Shown: positions 1-6,018, numbered from the stretch's first letter. The stretch is DNA of 6,779 bases from Bacteroidia bacterium (GCA_030429325.1 JAUICT010000113.1:1-6779), one strand, 5' to 3'. The notes: generated by a model not told the origin, from the sequence alone. Numbers and translations are program-made.

Positions 1-33
1 CCTTGGCGTAACGGAAACCTCAACTAAACTAAA

Positions 34-63
34 CACTTTTGTGACCTTCGGTCCTGAAAAGTG
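34..63. repeat. Imperfect hairpin
   Basis: CACTTTT (34-40) pairs with AAAAGTG (57-63), and GACC (43-46) pairs with GGTC (50-53) around a TTC loop, with a small internal loop between the two stems. On neither strand is it followed by a clean T run, so a terminator role is not supported. It may be part of a larger structured RNA or the end of a gene outside the window. Confidence 0.45.
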
Positions 64-80
64 CATTGCTATATGTGCAT

Positions 81-148
81 GCGTTAAAATTGATCTTGCT
101 TTTCAATTGGCTTAACGCTTACTTGCATGACAAACATAGTGCGTTAAG
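81..148. repeat. Three copies of GCGTTAA in alternating orientation
   Basis: GCGTTAA occurs at 81-87, its reverse complement TTAACGC at 112-118, and GCGTTAAG again at 141-148. The first pair is extended by AATTGA (88-93) with TCAATT (103-108), giving a 13-bp stem with a 3-nt bulge. The second pair, CTTAACGC (111-118) with GCGTTAAG (141-148), gives an 8-bp stem. The middle copy is shared, so only one of the two hairpins can form at a time. Confidence 0.55.
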
Positions 149-155
149 TTTTTTT
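111..155 (+). terminator. Candidate intrinsic terminator, plus strand
   Basis: The 8-bp stem CTTAACGC/GCGTTAAG encloses a 22-nt loop that can add ACT/AGT pairs, and is followed directly by a run of seven T (149-155). This is the layout of a rho-independent terminator for transcription moving rightward from a gene off the left edge. The loop is longer than usual and the stem is only half GC, so the call is moderate. Confidence 0.4.
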
Positions 156-250
156 AAAGACCTCCCAATTCATGAATGCCCTGTTTGAATCAACGAATGG
201 GGCAGTTGAATTGATGGAAATAAAATTTAAGGAGTAGAAAAGAAGTACGT

Positions 251-279
251 CAAAAAAAAACAGCCCTTTAAAGGGCTGC
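251..279 (-). terminator. Intrinsic terminator after yegP
   Basis: Positions 261-278 are a perfect 18-nt palindrome (CAGCCC TTTAAA GGGCTG). On the minus strand it is followed at once by nine T (A run 252-260 on plus). It lies 35 nt after the yegP stop codon. A GC-rich stem followed by a U run is a textbook rho-independent terminator for leftward transcription. On the plus strand the downstream side has no uninterrupted T run. Confidence 0.9.
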
Positions 280-313
280 CATATTTATTTCCAAAATTGG
301 ATGTTTCCAAGAA

Positions 314-643
314 TCATGAATTGTCATCGACAGATGCGCTAGGAGCATTGGTTTTTACGGAAGCAATCCCATTCTCCATGGCAGATGTGCTGGAATACAT
401 TTCACTGTTACCTATCACCTGACCGTTGGAAGCCTTCAGGTTAAAGTAAGGGCTACCGTCCTTGGCAGTCTTTCTGTCGAACCTGCCATCGTCCTGAGAA
501 TTTTTCCGGACAGATTCAATTCCGTTCTCGCAGGCGGCTTTGGTGGTATACGCTTCACTGCTTAAGATCACTTGGCCGTTATTGGCCTTTAAATTAAACC
601 TGAACTGTCCAGATTTATCTGTTTTGATTTCAAATTTTCCCAT
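314..643 (-). CDS. yegP: YegP-family protein with two DUF1508 repeats
   Basis: This 109-aa protein consists almost entirely of two copies of the DUF1508/YegP repeat. Repeat 1 is at about residues 12-49 and repeat 2 at about 63-100. Both share the pattern F-NLKA-NGQVI--SE-Y, followed by NGI-SV. The length and two-repeat layout match E. coli YegP (about 110 aa). The biochemical role of the family is unknown; it is a small soluble fold without signal peptide or membrane segment here. The C-terminal nine residues are a short acidic/serine tail. The start is the ATG at 641-643; no Shine-Dalgarno sequence precedes it. It appears to be monocistronic, with a strong terminator 35 nt downstream and 147 nt separating it from proA. 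No exact Bacteroidota promoter was found: TATCTTTTG (minus, 788-780) and TAATTTTA (minus, about 712-705) are near matches only. Family identity is secure; function is not known. Confidence 0.93.
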   Translation of the reverse strand: MGKFEIKTDKSGQFRFNLKANNGQVILSSEAYTTKAACENGIESVRKNSQDDGRFDRKTAKDGSPYFNLKASNGQVIGNSEMYSSTSAMENGIASVKTNAPSASVDDNS

Positions 644-704
644 ACTGAATATATTTTGTGTCTTAAATCTAGATATTTTCTTAAAAAATGACCAATAAAT
701 AGGT

Positions 705-736
705 GTAAAATTACCATTAAGCTAACAGATAATGGT
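705..736 (-). terminator. Weak hairpin after proA, possible terminator
   Basis: ACCATTA (713-719) and TAATGGT (730-736) form a perfect 7-bp inverted repeat with a 10-nt loop. On the minus strand it is followed by AATTTTA. It lies about 55 nt beyond the proA stop, where the end of the six-gene transcript would be expected. The stem is AT-rich and the T run is short, so it could equally be an operator for yegP or chance. The rest of 644-790 shows nothing else I can name. Confidence 0.3.
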
Positions 737-790
737 CTTTTGCACACTACTTGAACCGATCATTGCCTCTACGGAACAGCAAAAGATAGG

Positions 791-1990
791 TTACACACGT
801 ACTTGCCCATCCCCAAATACATAGTATTTGTTGGTGACCAATTGTTTTAGTCCCAAGGGCCCGCGGTGGTGCAATTTATCGGTACTGATGGCGAGCTCTG
901 CACCAACACCCATCTGTCCACCATCCGTGAAACGGGTGGACGCATTTTGATATACCGCCGCACAATCCACATTTTCCATGAAGGTTTGGGCCACGGCATT
1001 GTTTTTGGTCATGATGGTAGCCGAATGCCCTCCGGAATGGGTATTGATCTTTTCAATGGCCTCATCCAAATTGTCAACTGCTCCAATCACACATTTCATG
1101 GCCAGAAACTCTTCTTCCCATACTGACGCATCAGAAATGGTTGCTTCATCGGTGAGGATGTTTTTAACCTTATCATCCACCAATAAGGATACACTTTTCG
1201 CACTAAGCAGATTTTTAAGTTCTACCAATTTTTCTTCGAACCCTTCTATTTTGGAATCAACAAGAATTTTGTCCAAAGCATTACAGGCCGATATTTTATG
1301 TGTCTTGGCATTAATAATAACCTCCAAGCTTTTTTTCCAATCCGCTTCAGGGTGTACATAGAGGAAATTATTTCCCCTGCCACTGACCAGAACAGCACAT
1401 TTGGCATGTTCTTTCACAAAAGCGATCAACCGTTCACCACCTCGTGGGACAATAAGATCTAGGTCTTGGTCCGGGTTTTTCAAAAATTCTTGGGTCTGGG
1501 TACGGTCCATTTCCAAAAACTGGATGAAATCGGAAGGGAGATTGTTCTCCATCAAGGCCTGATGCCAGAACTTTACCAGTGCTTTGTTACTATGATAGGC
1601 TTCTTTACCGCCTTTCAACAATATTTTGTTGTTGGCCTTAAAGGCCAGTACCGCAGCTTCCACGGTAACATCTGGTCGGGATTCATAAATGATCATGATG
1701 GTCCCGAATGGAGCCGTTTTGTTGATGATTTTTAATCCATTGTCCAAATGTCGGGTAGATATTTCCTGATTTACCGGGTCTGATTGCAACCGGACTTCCT
1801 TTACGGCCTGTATCATTTGATCTACCTTTTTTTGGTCTACAACCAACCGGTCATAGAGGGCTTGATCGTCCCGATCAAACGCATCCAAATCTTTTTGGTT
1901 GGCTTGGAGTAACTCTTCCCGGTTTTTGTCCAGGATATGCTCCATGTCTGCCAATACTTTATTCTTTATATCTGTGTTCAATAATTTCAT
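791..1990 (-). CDS. proA: Glutamate-5-semialdehyde dehydrogenase (gamma-glutamyl phosphate reductase)
   Basis: ProA reduces L-glutamyl 5-phosphate to glutamate 5-semialdehyde with NADPH, the second step of proline synthesis, in the cytoplasm. The 399-aa product is of normal family length (E. coli about 417). Visible motifs are YESRPDVT (102-109), LKGGKEA (125-131), VPRGGERL (181-188), the catalytic Cys236 in the motif ISACNALD, and the conserved C-terminal block FTDGGQMGVGAE (354-365) followed by HHRGPLGLKQL (374-384) and the final GDGQ. All expected active-site elements are present, and the frame is intact. The start is ATG at 1988-1990, 9 nt after the proB stop, with no Shine-Dalgarno sequence. 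It is the last gene of the six-gene cluster. Its unstable acyl-phosphate substrate is made by ProB, encoded just upstream. Confidence 0.97.
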   Translation of the reverse strand: MKLLNTDIKNKVLADMEHILDKNREELLQANQKDLDAFDRDDQALYDRLVVDQKKVDQMIQAVKEVRLQSDPVNQEISTRHLDNGLKIINKTAPFGTIMIIYESRPDVTVEAAVLAFKANNKILLKGGKEAYHSNKALVKFWHQALMENNLPSDFIQFLEMDRTQTQEFLKNPDQDLDLIVPRGGERLIAFVKEHAKCAVLVSGRGNNFLYVHPEADWKKSLEVIINAKTHKISACNALDKILVDSKIEGFEEKLVELKNLLSAKSVSLLVDDKVKNILTDEATISDASVWEEEFLAMKCVIGAVDNLDEAIEKINTHSGGHSATIMTKNNAVAQTFMENVDCAAVYQNASTRFTDGGQMGVGAELAISTDKLHHRGPLGLKQLVTNKYYVFGDGQVRV

Positions 1991-1999
1991 AGTCGTTTT

Positions 2000-2770
2000 T
2001 TAAAGGGAAACTTTGGTTCCCACTTTTTTTCCTTCAACAATGTCTATAATTACGTTTTCTTTTTTCCCGTTCACGATATAGGACGGAATATTGTCGGCGG
2101 CCGCTATTTGCGCATAGTTTAATTTAGAGCCCATACCGCCACGGCCTTCGCCTTCGGCTTTATTGCCTTCCTCAATATATTTGTCCAAATCTTCTTTGGG
2201 AGCCACTTTTTGGATGACCTCGGATTCCTCCTTTTCGGGATGTCCGTTGTACAGCCCATCAATATCGGTCATGAGGATGAGCTTGTCCGCATTCATCAAT
2301 TGGGCCAAAAGCGTGGCCAATTCGTCGTTGTCCGAAAACATGGACATGGACACGGAAACGGCATCATCCTCGTTGGCAATCGGAATCACCCCTTCGGATA
2401 ATAATCCTTCTATACAATTGATCATATTATCGCGGTGTACCCCTGGGTTAAAATCCCTTTTGGTGGGAAGCACCTGGGCGCATTTCATACCATAATCATT
2501 AAAAATGTTATAGTAGTGGCGCATCATTCTGGGCTGCCCAATGGCAGAATACACCTGTCTGCGTTGGGTTTTGTCCTTAATTTTTGCCTTTCCCAATACC
2601 TCTTTACCCGCAATTACGGATCCTGAGGAGACCAAAATGGTCATAATATCGCGTTCGTACAGTTCGGCAATCTGTTGTACCAAACTGTTGAGCACAGGTC
2701 GTACTATTCTGTTGTCTTTGTTGGTCATCACATTGGTTCCTACCTTAATGACCACGAGTTCTTTATACAT
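2000..2770 (-). CDS. proB: Glutamate 5-kinase, kinase domain only
   Basis: ProB phosphorylates glutamate with ATP to give L-glutamyl 5-phosphate, the first and normally feedback-controlled step of proline synthesis. The protein (256 aa) is a single amino-acid-kinase domain with KVGTNV (9-14), SSGSV (48-52), NEDDAVS (133-139), FSDNDELA (145-152), TDIDGLY (168-174) and the glycine-rich GRGGMGSK (209-216). It stops where the C-terminal PUA domain of the E. coli enzyme (about 367 aa) would begin. The frame ends cleanly, so this is the short natural form known from several lineages rather than a truncation. ATG at 2768-2770 begins 3 nt after the proC stop, suggesting translational coupling. Family identity is very secure; sensitivity to proline cannot be judged from sequence alone. 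Confidence 0.96.
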   Translation of the reverse strand: MYKELVVIKVGTNVMTNKDNRIVRPVLNSLVQQIAELYERDIMTILVSSGSVIAGKEVLGKAKIKDKTQRRQVYSAIGQPRMMRHYYNIFNDYGMKCAQVLPTKRDFNPGVHRDNMINCIEGLLSEGVIPIANEDDAVSVSMSMFSDNDELATLLAQLMNADKLILMTDIDGLYNGHPEKEESEVIQKVAPKEDLDKYIEEGNKAEGEGRGGMGSKLNYAQIAAADNIPSYIVNGKKENVIIDIVEGKKVGTKVSL

Positions 2771-2773
2771 GAT

Positions 2774-3580
2774 TTAGTATTCTTCGCCTAGTTCTACGGC
2801 TCTGCTAAAAGCAGCAAATGCCGCTTCTTTAATTAATTCGTTTACGTTGTTGTCTTCCATCGAGTCCAAAGCGGCCCGGGTAGTTCCTCCTTTGGAGGCC
2901 ACTCTTGCCATCCAAGTATCTGGGGTAAGATTGTTCTGGTTGAAAAGTTCCACGGCTCCGGTAAAGGTTTGGCTCACCAATACTTTGGAAACATTTTCGG
3001 AAAAGCCCATTTGTAGGGCTGCCTCCATCATGCTCTGCATAAAATAGAATACGTAGGCGGGTCCACTTCCTGAAATCCCTGTAGAGGCATCAATATATTT
3101 TTCATTCTTTACCCGAAGGGATTTTCCAGTTGTATCCAATAGACCTTCAACCATAAAAAGTTCCAGCCGTGATACCTCATCGGCCGAAACATAACTGGTC
3201 AATCCCTTGCCAACCTGTGCGGGCAAATTGGGCATGGCCCTTACCACTTTTTGAATGCCAAGTGCTTCTTGAATGTAGTTGATAGTAACCCCAGCCATTA
3301 TGGAGATGAATAACTGTTCAGGGTTTACCAACTTTTTCATGCGTTCAAAAAGTTCTTCGGCATGATAGGGTTTAACAGCCAAAAAGATGATATCCGCTTG
3401 GGGAACACAGTCTTCTAAACGATCTATGGCATCAAAGTGGGCGATTTTATCGACCTCTTCCATTTTTTCCTTTGATTTGTCCAACACCATGATGTTGCGC
3501 TTTTTCAATAGCTTGGACTTGGACATACCTGTGGCATAGGTAAGCCCCATGTTACCTGCACCAATAACCAATACTTTCAT
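2774..3580 (-). CDS. proC: Pyrroline-5-carboxylate reductase
   Basis: ProC reduces 1-pyrroline-5-carboxylate to L-proline with NAD(P)H, the last step of the pathway. The 268-aa protein has the expected two domains. The N-terminal Rossmann fold shows GAGNMG (7-12) and AVKP (68-71). The C-terminal helical dimerisation domain shows the signature MPNLPAQVGKG (116-126), TGISGSGPAY (167-176) and ASKGGTTRAAL (228-238), where Lys stands in place of the proline found in many homologues (SPGGTT). Length matches the family. Start is ATG at 3578-3580, 27 nt after the small upstream gene; no Shine-Dalgarno sequence is visible. With proB 3 nt and proA farther downstream, the order proC-proB-proA holds the whole glutamate-to-proline route in one unit. 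Confidence 0.96.
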   Translation of the reverse strand: MKVLVIGAGNMGLTYATGMSKSKLLKKRNIMVLDKSKEKMEEVDKIAHFDAIDRLEDCVPQADIIFLAVKPYHAEELFERMKKLVNPEQLFISIMAGVTINYIQEALGIQKVVRAMPNLPAQVGKGLTSYVSADEVSRLELFMVEGLLDTTGKSLRVKNEKYIDASTGISGSGPAYVFYFMQSMMEAALQMGFSENVSKVLVSQTFTGAVELFNQNNLTPDTWMARVASKGGTTRAALDSMEDNNVNELIKEAAFAAFSRAVELGEEY

Positions 3581-3607
3581 TGTTTTATATAAAGGGTTAG
3601 AATATTT

Positions 3608-3799
3608 TTATACGGATACATTGCAATCCTTACAGTCTTTTACTTCTCCGTAATAGGTTTCACGGTATCTGTGCAACGTGCGAAAAGGAAGGCCAAAAAT
3701 GTACTCTTTGATATACGTAACCTGGGTAGTGAGTTCCCCCATTTTAACGCTATACCGTTTTTCGTACTTGGTCTTCCGCTTGATTTTTGTAAGTTTCAT
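3608..3799 (-). CDS. Small basic protein of unknown function with C-terminal CxxC
   Basis: I do not recognise this 63-aa protein. Its first 20 residues are rich in Lys and Arg. The middle is aromatic and hydrophobic (TYIKEYIFGLPFRTLHRYRETYYGE), and it ends in CKDCNVSV, a CxxC pair that could bind metal or be redox active. There is no signal peptide or clear membrane helix. I chose ATG at 3797-3799; extending to 3811 would need a TTG start. It lies 23 nt after rpsU and 27 nt before proC on the same strand, inside what looks like one transcript. A basic surface beside a ribosomal protein gene would fit an RNA or ribosome partner, but that is inference. The regular codon use, tight spacing and a protein-like composition support a real gene. 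Confidence 0.75.
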   Translation of the reverse strand: MKLTKIKRKTKYEKRYSVKMGELTTQVTYIKEYIFGLPFRTLHRYRETYYGEVKDCKDCNVSV

Positions 3800-3822
3800 G
3801 ATATGGGTCAATATGTTGATGA

Positions 3823-4017
3823 CTATTCGTTTTCCCTGTTTAAATATTTTTCTCGGTATTCGGCCGTTTTGATGGTCTTTCTACGCCGTACCGATTTTTT
3901 GGTGTATTCCTGACGATCCCTGATTTGCTCCAATCGTTTGGTATTTCTATACTTTCTCTTGTAGCGCTTTAGGGCACGTTCTATACTTTCACCTGATTTT
4001 ACTTCTATTTTGAGCAT
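3823..4017 (-). CDS. rpsU: 30S ribosomal protein bS21
   Basis: bS21 is a small basic protein of the 30S platform near the 3' end of 16S rRNA. In Bacteroidota it is known to help hide the anti-Shine-Dalgarno sequence. The 64-aa product begins MLKIEVKSGESIERALKRYKRK, the family hallmark (E-xx-I--ALKR-KRK), and continues with an Arg/Lys-rich second helix (IRDRQEYTKKSVRRRKT). Compared with the flavobacterial form I remember, the linker after KRK differs (YRNTKR in place of a DKTG-type turn), so this may be a second, divergent copy. Start is ATG at 4015-4017, 8 nt after the stop of the GNAT gene; stop is TAG. No Shine-Dalgarno sequence is seen, only an A/T-rich spacer. Family identity is sure; whether it is the main or an extra bS21 cannot be decided from this window. 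Confidence 0.93.
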   Translation of the reverse strand: MLKIEVKSGESIERALKRYKRKYRNTKRLEQIRDRQEYTKKSVRRRKTIKTAEYREKYLNRENE

Positions 4018-4025
4018 ATGTTGAT

Positions 4026-4469
4026 TTATCTGTTCAATCTCATTTCTGTGTGGGTCACGTTAAACCCATTTTCTTTAAAAAACGCTTCTTTGGGATATTG
4101 GTTTTCATTGGTCATGTGGATGGCTATATCGCCTTTACAGTATTGGAGGGTGTATTCCAAGAGCTTTGGTTCAATGTCTTTGCCACGGTGCTCCCGGTGC
4201 ACCACAAAAAAGACCAAGAAATTCTCTGGGATATAATCACCCATCCCTGTTTTGTTGACCACGGCAAGACCAAGGATTTTTTCCCGTTCCTCAATGACAA
4301 ATACATATCCACCCACGCCTGGTATTTCCTTTGCCGAATATTGAATGGCTTTTCGGATGGCATTTTTTGATGCTTTTTTTCCATCTTGGTGGTCGAATAT
4401 AAAATTGGTCAATCGGGCGGTTTCCATAGTGGAAAGCCGTGTATAAGCGTCATAGGTTTTAATCACCAT
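4026..4469 (-). CDS. GNAT-family N-acetyltransferase with degenerate acetyl-CoA loop
   Basis: The 147-aa product has GNAT topology: an N-terminal beta strand (MVIKTYDAYT), two helices, the beta strands GGYVFVIEE and ILGLAVVNKTGMGDYIPENFLVFFVV, then motif A (HREHRGKDIEPKLLEY) and a C-terminal ENGF turn. GNAT enzymes transfer acetyl from acetyl-CoA to amines or protein N termini; the substrate here is unknown. In most members motif A reads R-G-x-G-x-G/A; here both glycines are replaced by Asp and Glu (codons GAC and GAA). Upstream ATG at 4520 and TTG at 4559 are in frame, but ATG at 4467-4469 aligns best with the usual start of the family. It is the first gene of the cluster and its stop is 8 nt before rpsU, so modification of a ribosomal protein is a natural guess but unproven. 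Confidence 0.85.
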   Translation of the reverse strand: MVIKTYDAYTRLSTMETARLTNFIFDHQDGKKASKNAIRKAIQYSAKEIPGVGGYVFVIEEREKILGLAVVNKTGMGDYIPENFLVFFVVHREHRGKDIEPKLLEYTLQYCKGDIAIHMTNENQYPKEAFFKENGFNVTHTEMRLNR

Positions 4470-4570
4470 GCTTTGATGCTTGTCTATAATGTTTCTGATA
4501 GTTTTTGGGTGCAATTGCATAGGAACGATGTATACGACTACGGAAGCTGTTTTCCGCAATTTTACATCGC

Positions 4571-4589
4571 AAAAATCACCATAGTGGTG
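4571..4589 (-). terminator. Terminator-like hairpin in the leader of the GNAT-rpsU-pro cluster
   Basis: On the minus strand CACCA, a 3-nt loop (CTA) and TGGTG form a 5-bp stem (4589-4577), followed by ATTTTT (4576-4571). It lies between the promoter and the first gene. The stem is short, so full termination is doubtful, but the position suits attenuation. Confidence 0.3.
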
Positions 4590-4598
4590 GTCGGAAAT

Positions 4599-4700
4599 TT
4601 AAAGCGTAGGTGGGATGAATTTATCCGGCTGGTTTCTAAAAACCAGATATTGAAAACTCAGGATCCTGCAATTTTTCCTTTCGTGGAGTTTGATCTTCAT
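4599..4700 (-). CDS. Possible 33-aa leader ORF
   Basis: An ATG (4698-4700) sits 5 nt after the -7 box, about where transcription should begin, so the ORF would be leaderless or nearly so. It runs 33 codons to TAA at 4599-4601. The peptide is basic and ends QPDKFIPPTL, with three prolines including a PP pair near the stop. A terminator-like hairpin follows after 9 nt. It could be a chance ORF; only its placement ahead of a proline operon makes it worth listing. Confidence 0.15.
   Translation of the reverse strand: MKIKLHERKNCRILSFQYLVFRNQPDKFIPPTL
4629..4646. repeat. Perfect 7-bp hairpin in the leader
   Basis: CTGGTTT (4629-4635) and AAACCAG (4640-4646) are exact inverted repeats with a 4-nt loop. 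Neither side has a T run, so it is not a terminator. It falls within the leader of the GNAT-rpsU-pro transcript, inside the possible leader ORF. It could be a pausing or alternative RNA structure, or an operator. Confidence 0.45.
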
Positions 4701-4705
4701 CGCTG

Positions 4706-4737
4706 CAAAGGTAGCCAAAGCAAACGGTATATGCCAA
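4706..4737 (-). promoter_or_regulatory. Bacteroidota-type sigma promoter for the GNAT-rpsU-pro cluster
   Basis: On the minus strand TACCTTTG (4713-4706) is an exact match to the -7 consensus TAnnTTTG. A TTG (4737-4735) lies 21 nt upstream, within the 17-23 nt spacing known for the -33 element. Transcription would start near 4699-4702, giving a leader of about 230 nt to the GNAT ATG at 4469. The remainder of the gap (4738-4813), after the LldD-like gene, shows no clear terminator. Confidence 0.65.
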
Positions 4738-4813
4738 TAATACTGGGTTTTATGCTTTTTATAACGTTTGTTTTACCTTGCTGTTAACAATTTTTGGAGC
4801 TATGATTTAGGGA

Positions 4814-5971
4814 TTATAGGTTCCTAAAATTGGGCAATTCGGAAACATCAGGGCACCCGATTTGTTCCATTACCTGCTTCAATTGGGTCTTTAACAACAT
4901 GGTGGTATGGTGACCCCCAGATTTCCCTAAAGCAGCGGCTCCATACATAAAGGAACGGCCCAAAAATGCAAATTGAGCTCCACTGGCCAAAGTCCTTGCA
5001 ATGTCCGGCCCTGAGCGTACCCCGCTGTCCATCATCACGGTGAGTTGATCGCCATATTTTGCCGCTATCCGGGTCAAGGGCTTTATAGTGGATTCCCCGG
5101 CATCCAATTGTCTACCTCCGTGGTTGGATACAATAATGCCGTCCAACCCCAAGGATATGGCTTTTTCGGTGTCGGCTTCCGTGGCTACTCCTTTTAAAAC
5201 CAACTTCCCTTTCCACAAGTCTCTGATTTGGGCAATTTTATCCATGTCCATACGCTTGCTGAAAGTCTGATCCATGAACAACCCCAATTGTTTTAAGTTG
5301 AGCCCTTTGGGCATATAGGGTCGCAATACCTCAAAATTAGGTTGACCGTGTTTTAGGGTCTCAAAGGCCCATTTGGGTTTTCCCAAAACTTGGAGAATAT
5401 TGGCAATGCTCATTTTTGGGGGCATGGAAAGGCCATTTTTGATTTCCTTGGCACGAAACCCAAAAACAGGGGTGTCGCATAAAAGGACCAATACGGGACA
5501 ACCTGCGGCCTCGGCACGTTGAATTAAATCGTCACGGACCGATTTCTCCGTGGGATGGTATAATTGGAACCACGCTTTACCTTCGGTAATCTCACTGATG
5601 CGTTCTATGCTCGATGTGGTCACCGTACTCAGAATGAATGGTATGTTGTGGTCAAAGGCAGCTTTGGCCAAAATTTCGGGTGAATTGGGCCACATCAACC
5701 CCTGAAGCCCTATGGGCGATATCCCAAAAGGGGCATCATACTCCTGCCCAAAGATTTTAGTGGTCATGTTGGCCTCCTTGTAGGCGTCCAGATACCGGGG
5801 TAACAATTCAACCTCCCTAATTTCCCGGGTGTTCTTTCGCAGATTCACCTCTTCGTTGCATCCACTGTCCAAATATTCAAAGGCAAATCTGGGAATGCGT
5901 TTACGGGCTCCTTCTCGGAGGTCCTCAATGGAGGGATATCTAGGATTGAACTTTGGGGTATACCGGGCCAT
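4814..5971 (-). CDS. FMN-dependent alpha-hydroxy-acid dehydrogenase/oxidase (LldD-like)
   Basis: This enzyme family oxidises L-2-hydroxy acids (lactate, glycolate, mandelate) to 2-keto acids with FMN. The 385-aa length is typical. Counterparts of the glycolate oxidase active-site residues are all present: Tyr33 (FEYLDSG), Tyr138 (FQLY), Asp166 and Arg173 (CDTPVFGFR), Lys260 (LVLKGV), catalytic His284 and Arg287 in SNHGGRQLD, and the phosphate-binding stretches around Asp315 (MDSGVRSG) and LGRSFMYG (337-344). There is no signal peptide; respiratory members of the family sit at the inner membrane face and pass electrons to quinone. L-lactate is the likeliest substrate, but sequence alone does not prove it. 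Start is ATG at 5969-5971. It lies 47 nt after the GH20 gene on the same strand with no promoter visible between them, so they may share a transcript. Confidence 0.93.
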   Translation of the reverse strand: MARYTPKFNPRYPSIEDLREGARKRIPRFAFEYLDSGCNEEVNLRKNTREIREVELLPRYLDAYKEANMTTKIFGQEYDAPFGISPIGLQGLMWPNSPEILAKAAFDHNIPFILSTVTTSSIERISEITEGKAWFQLYHPTEKSVRDDLIQRAEAAGCPVLVLLCDTPVFGFRAKEIKNGLSMPPKMSIANILQVLGKPKWAFETLKHGQPNFEVLRPYMPKGLNLKQLGLFMDQTFSKRMDMDKIAQIRDLWKGKLVLKGVATEADTEKAISLGLDGIIVSNHGGRQLDAGESTIKPLTRIAAKYGDQLTVMMDSGVRSGPDIARTLASGAQFAFLGRSFMYGAAALGKSGGHHTTMLLKTQLKQVMEQIGCPDVSELPNFRNL

Positions 5972-6018
5972 ATCTGCTGTGTGTTTCTTCTATCTGCGTG
6001 GTTCCAATTTGTATGCGG

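Larger units (their letters stand above)
1..250. other. Intergenic stretch rich in inverted repeats, no clear gene
   Basis: No convincing gene is seen on either strand. On the plus strand one frame is open from the left edge to a TAA at 113-115 (37 codons), and another stops at 25-27. Either could be the tail of a plus-strand gene outside the window, but the residues resemble no family I know. Minus-strand ORFs here are under 20 codons. The stretch carries at least four inverted repeats (34-63, 81-118, 111-148 and 166-213), which is dense for 250 nt. Such a region fits the space between two convergent genes, with yegP on the right. Confidence 0.5.

Noticed and set aside
81..149. Integron attC site (GCTTAAC at 110-116 and GTTAAGT at 143-149 fit the R box consensus)
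   Set aside because: The stem runs on without the unpaired spacer between R and L boxes, the element is very short, and there is no integrase or cassette nearby; the T run fits a terminator better.
866..3047. Several plus-strand ORFs of 60-127 codons opposite proA, proB and proC
   Set aside because: All lie antisense to well-conserved genes and their products show no domain; they are shadows of the real coding frames.
3800..3811. Longer start for the small protein after rpsU
   Set aside because: It would use TTG, while an ATG lies four codons downstream followed by the basic region.
4470..4559. N-terminal extension of the GNAT protein
   Set aside because: The longest form needs a TTG start, and the extra residues precede the usual first beta strand of the family; the ATG at 4520 remains possible but is less likely.
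4386..4787. 133-codon plus-strand ORF across the leader region
   Set aside because: It overlaps the GNAT gene antisense, spans the minus-strand promoter, and its product has no recognisable domain; best explained as a shadow plus chance open frame.
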